Shown piece by piece: positions 6,420 through 7,384 of a DNA stretch of 7,384 nucleotides. Every line of letters begins with the position of its first letter. Position 1 is the stretch's first letter. This DNA is from Clostridium sp. UBA5530 (lineage in GTDB: Bacteria > Bacillota > Clostridia > Clostridiales > Clostridiaceae): the NCBI GenBank assembly GCA_002423705.1, contig DINW01000088.1, positions 26,840 to 34,223 of the forward strand, in the 5' to 3' direction. The notes beneath the pieces are model-generated. The model had not been told where the DNA came from. It saw nothing but the letters and a program-made list of their open reading frames with translations, and made no database searches. The position numbers and the translations under genes are program-made.

Positions 6420-6457
6420 TAAAAGGAGTTGTTGTAACCTTGCAACAGCTCCTTTTA
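6420..6457. terminator. Bidirectional terminator between convergent galE and LCP gene
   Basis: Arms at 6420-6434 and 6443-6457 form a 15-bp stem with one G-T wobble and an eight-base loop. The stem has A-rich and T-rich outer ends (AAAAGGAG and CTCCTTTT). Its left arm begins about 20 bases after the galE stop, and its right arm ends seven bases before the stop of the minus-strand LCP gene. The symmetric layout lets it serve both strands. Confidence 0.8.
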
Positions 6458-6463
6458 TCATAA

Positions 6464-7384
6464 TTAATTATTAGCTGGTTTTACATCTTCATATATATAT
6501 TTGTGAAGAGCACTTATATTTTTTTCACTGTCAAAAGGTAAGTACCATACACCTTTAATCATCTGACCACCATCTTTAAAGGTTCCATCCACAGGAAATC
6601 TTGCTGTTTCAAGGTTGGTAGTTCCTTTTAAAAATAGTCCAAATCCCATTTTAACCATGTCCCCTGAGGATAAGCTAGTTTGTACCATAGGAGATAACTT
6701 AGCCACATTGCTAGGAAATTTTAAAACTCCACCCTTCTTAATGGTATCGAATAAAGATTCAAGAACTACTCTTTGACGGGAAGTTCTTTCAAAATCTCCG
6801 TTCCCTACAGATCTTATTCTAGCATAGGATAGGGCTTGGCGACCTGTTAAAGTTTGAACTCCAGATTTTTTTAATGGAGTATATGGTGTTTTGGTTATGG
6901 TTGCTAGTTCTTGTATATATTTATTTATTTCTTTTACTTCATAGTCTTTAATTGTTAGTTCAACTCCCCCTAAAGAATCTATTATTTTCTCCATATCAAA
7001 GAAATTAACAGCCACGTAGTCTTGGATGTTTAGTTTAAAATTTTTATTTAAGGTTTTTATAGAAAGTTCAGGACCTCCATAAACGTAAGCATGAGTCAAT
7101 TTATCTTTACCATGGCCATCTATTGATACATAAGAGTCACGCATTACTGATATAAGCTTGATCTTCTTATGAGCTTTATCTAGGGATAGTATCATTACAG
7201 CGTCGGATCTAGAAGGTTCATCCACACTTCGTTGGTCTAAACCAAAAAGAGCTATATTAGTAACATCTTTATAGGTTTTATATTGTTTTAATCTATTTAG
7301 GTTTTCCTGAGATATTCCTAAAGCTTCATTGCTTTTGGAGATGGTTTTATGATTTACATTTCCTAAAATATTAAAGGTATAATA
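6464..7384 (-). CDS. LytR-CpsA-Psr (LCP) family protein, N-terminus outside the window
   Basis: The reading frame runs without a stop from the TAA at 6464-6466 to the right edge, giving 306 residues of a partial protein. A GTG at 7223-7225 could be mistaken for the start. The frame upstream of it encodes NIALFGLDQRSV (about 7226-7258), which is the first core strand and metal-binding loop of the LCP domain, so the true start lies beyond the window. The missing part should be the cytoplasmic tail and membrane anchor. Visible motifs are GLDQR, RSDAVMI, LISVMRDSYV, HAYVYGGPE, DYVAVNFFDMEKIIDSLGG, LSYARIR with ERTSRQR, and a late FPVDGTF. This is the fuller, canonical set, including both arginines of the first loop. 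The likely role is attachment of a surface glycopolymer to peptidoglycan on the outer face of the membrane. It converges on galE and is a paralogue of the LCP gene at 4344-5273. Confidence 0.88.
   Translation of the reverse strand, partial: YYTFNILGNVNHKTISKSNEALGISQENLNRLKQYKTYKDVTNIALFGLDQRSVDEPSRSDAVMILSLDKAHKKIKLISVMRDSYVSIDGHGKDKLTHAYVYGGPELSIKTLNKNFKLNIQDYVAVNFFDMEKIIDSLGGVELTIKDYEVKEINKYIQELATITKTPYTPLKKSGVQTLTGRQALSYARIRSVGNGDFERTSRQRVVLESLFDTIKKGGVLKFPSNVAKLSPMVQTSLSSGDMVKMGFGLFLKGTTNLETARFPVDGTFKDGGQMIKGVWYLPFDSEKNISALHKYIYEDVKPANN

Noticed and set aside
1..7384. Mobile element, CRISPR array, tRNA/rRNA or phage genes
   Set aside because: No transposase or integrase motifs, regularly spaced repeats or RNA gene signatures were seen. 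Nearly all of the window is accounted for by sugar-nucleotide and cell-wall genes.

Overview
The window is AT-rich, strongly prefers A/T-ending codons (AGA for Arg, ATA for Ile), and has purine-rich Shine-Dalgarno sites before most genes. It encodes two LytR-CpsA-Psr (LCP) cell-wall polymer ligases. Together these point to a low-GC Gram-positive, most likely Clostridium or a close relative. The genus is an inference from composition and gene content.

Positions 1-4067 (+ strand) are the 3' part of a tight operon. It runs: end of a nucleotide-sugar dehydrogenase (wbpA-like), UDP-sugar 2-epimerase (wbpI-like), Gfo/Idh/MocA oxidoreductase (wbpB/wlbA-like), left-handed beta-helix N-acetyltransferase (wbpD-like) and PLP-dependent sugar aminotransferase (wbpE-like). 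Gaps are 1 to 19 bases. These are the five enzyme classes that convert UDP-GlcNAc to UDP-2,3-diacetamido-2,3-dideoxy-D-mannuronic acid (UDP-ManNAc3NAcA), known from Pseudomonas aeruginosa and Bordetella lipopolysaccharide. In a Gram-positive the sugar would instead go into a capsule, teichuronic-type polymer or secondary cell-wall polysaccharide.

Positions 4068-4343 are non-coding, with a 15-bp hairpin, a 13-bp direct repeat and a possible promoter. Next come an LCP gene (4344-5273, +), a 16-bp perfect hairpin, and galE (5383-6399, +). A hairpin at 6420-6457 probably terminates transcription from both sides. Facing galE is a second LCP gene on the minus strand (6464 to the right edge), whose N-terminus lies outside the window.

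The genes fit one process. The operon makes an activated diamino-uronic acid, GalE can supply UDP-Gal and perhaps UDP-GalNAc, and the LCP proteins would transfer the finished polymer from its lipid carrier to peptidoglycan. No glycosyltransferase, flippase or polymerase is visible here. I see no mobile element, CRISPR array or structural RNA gene. The most notable points are the complete pathway next to LCP genes, a four-cysteine tail on the acetyltransferase, and an altered active-site loop in the first LCP protein.
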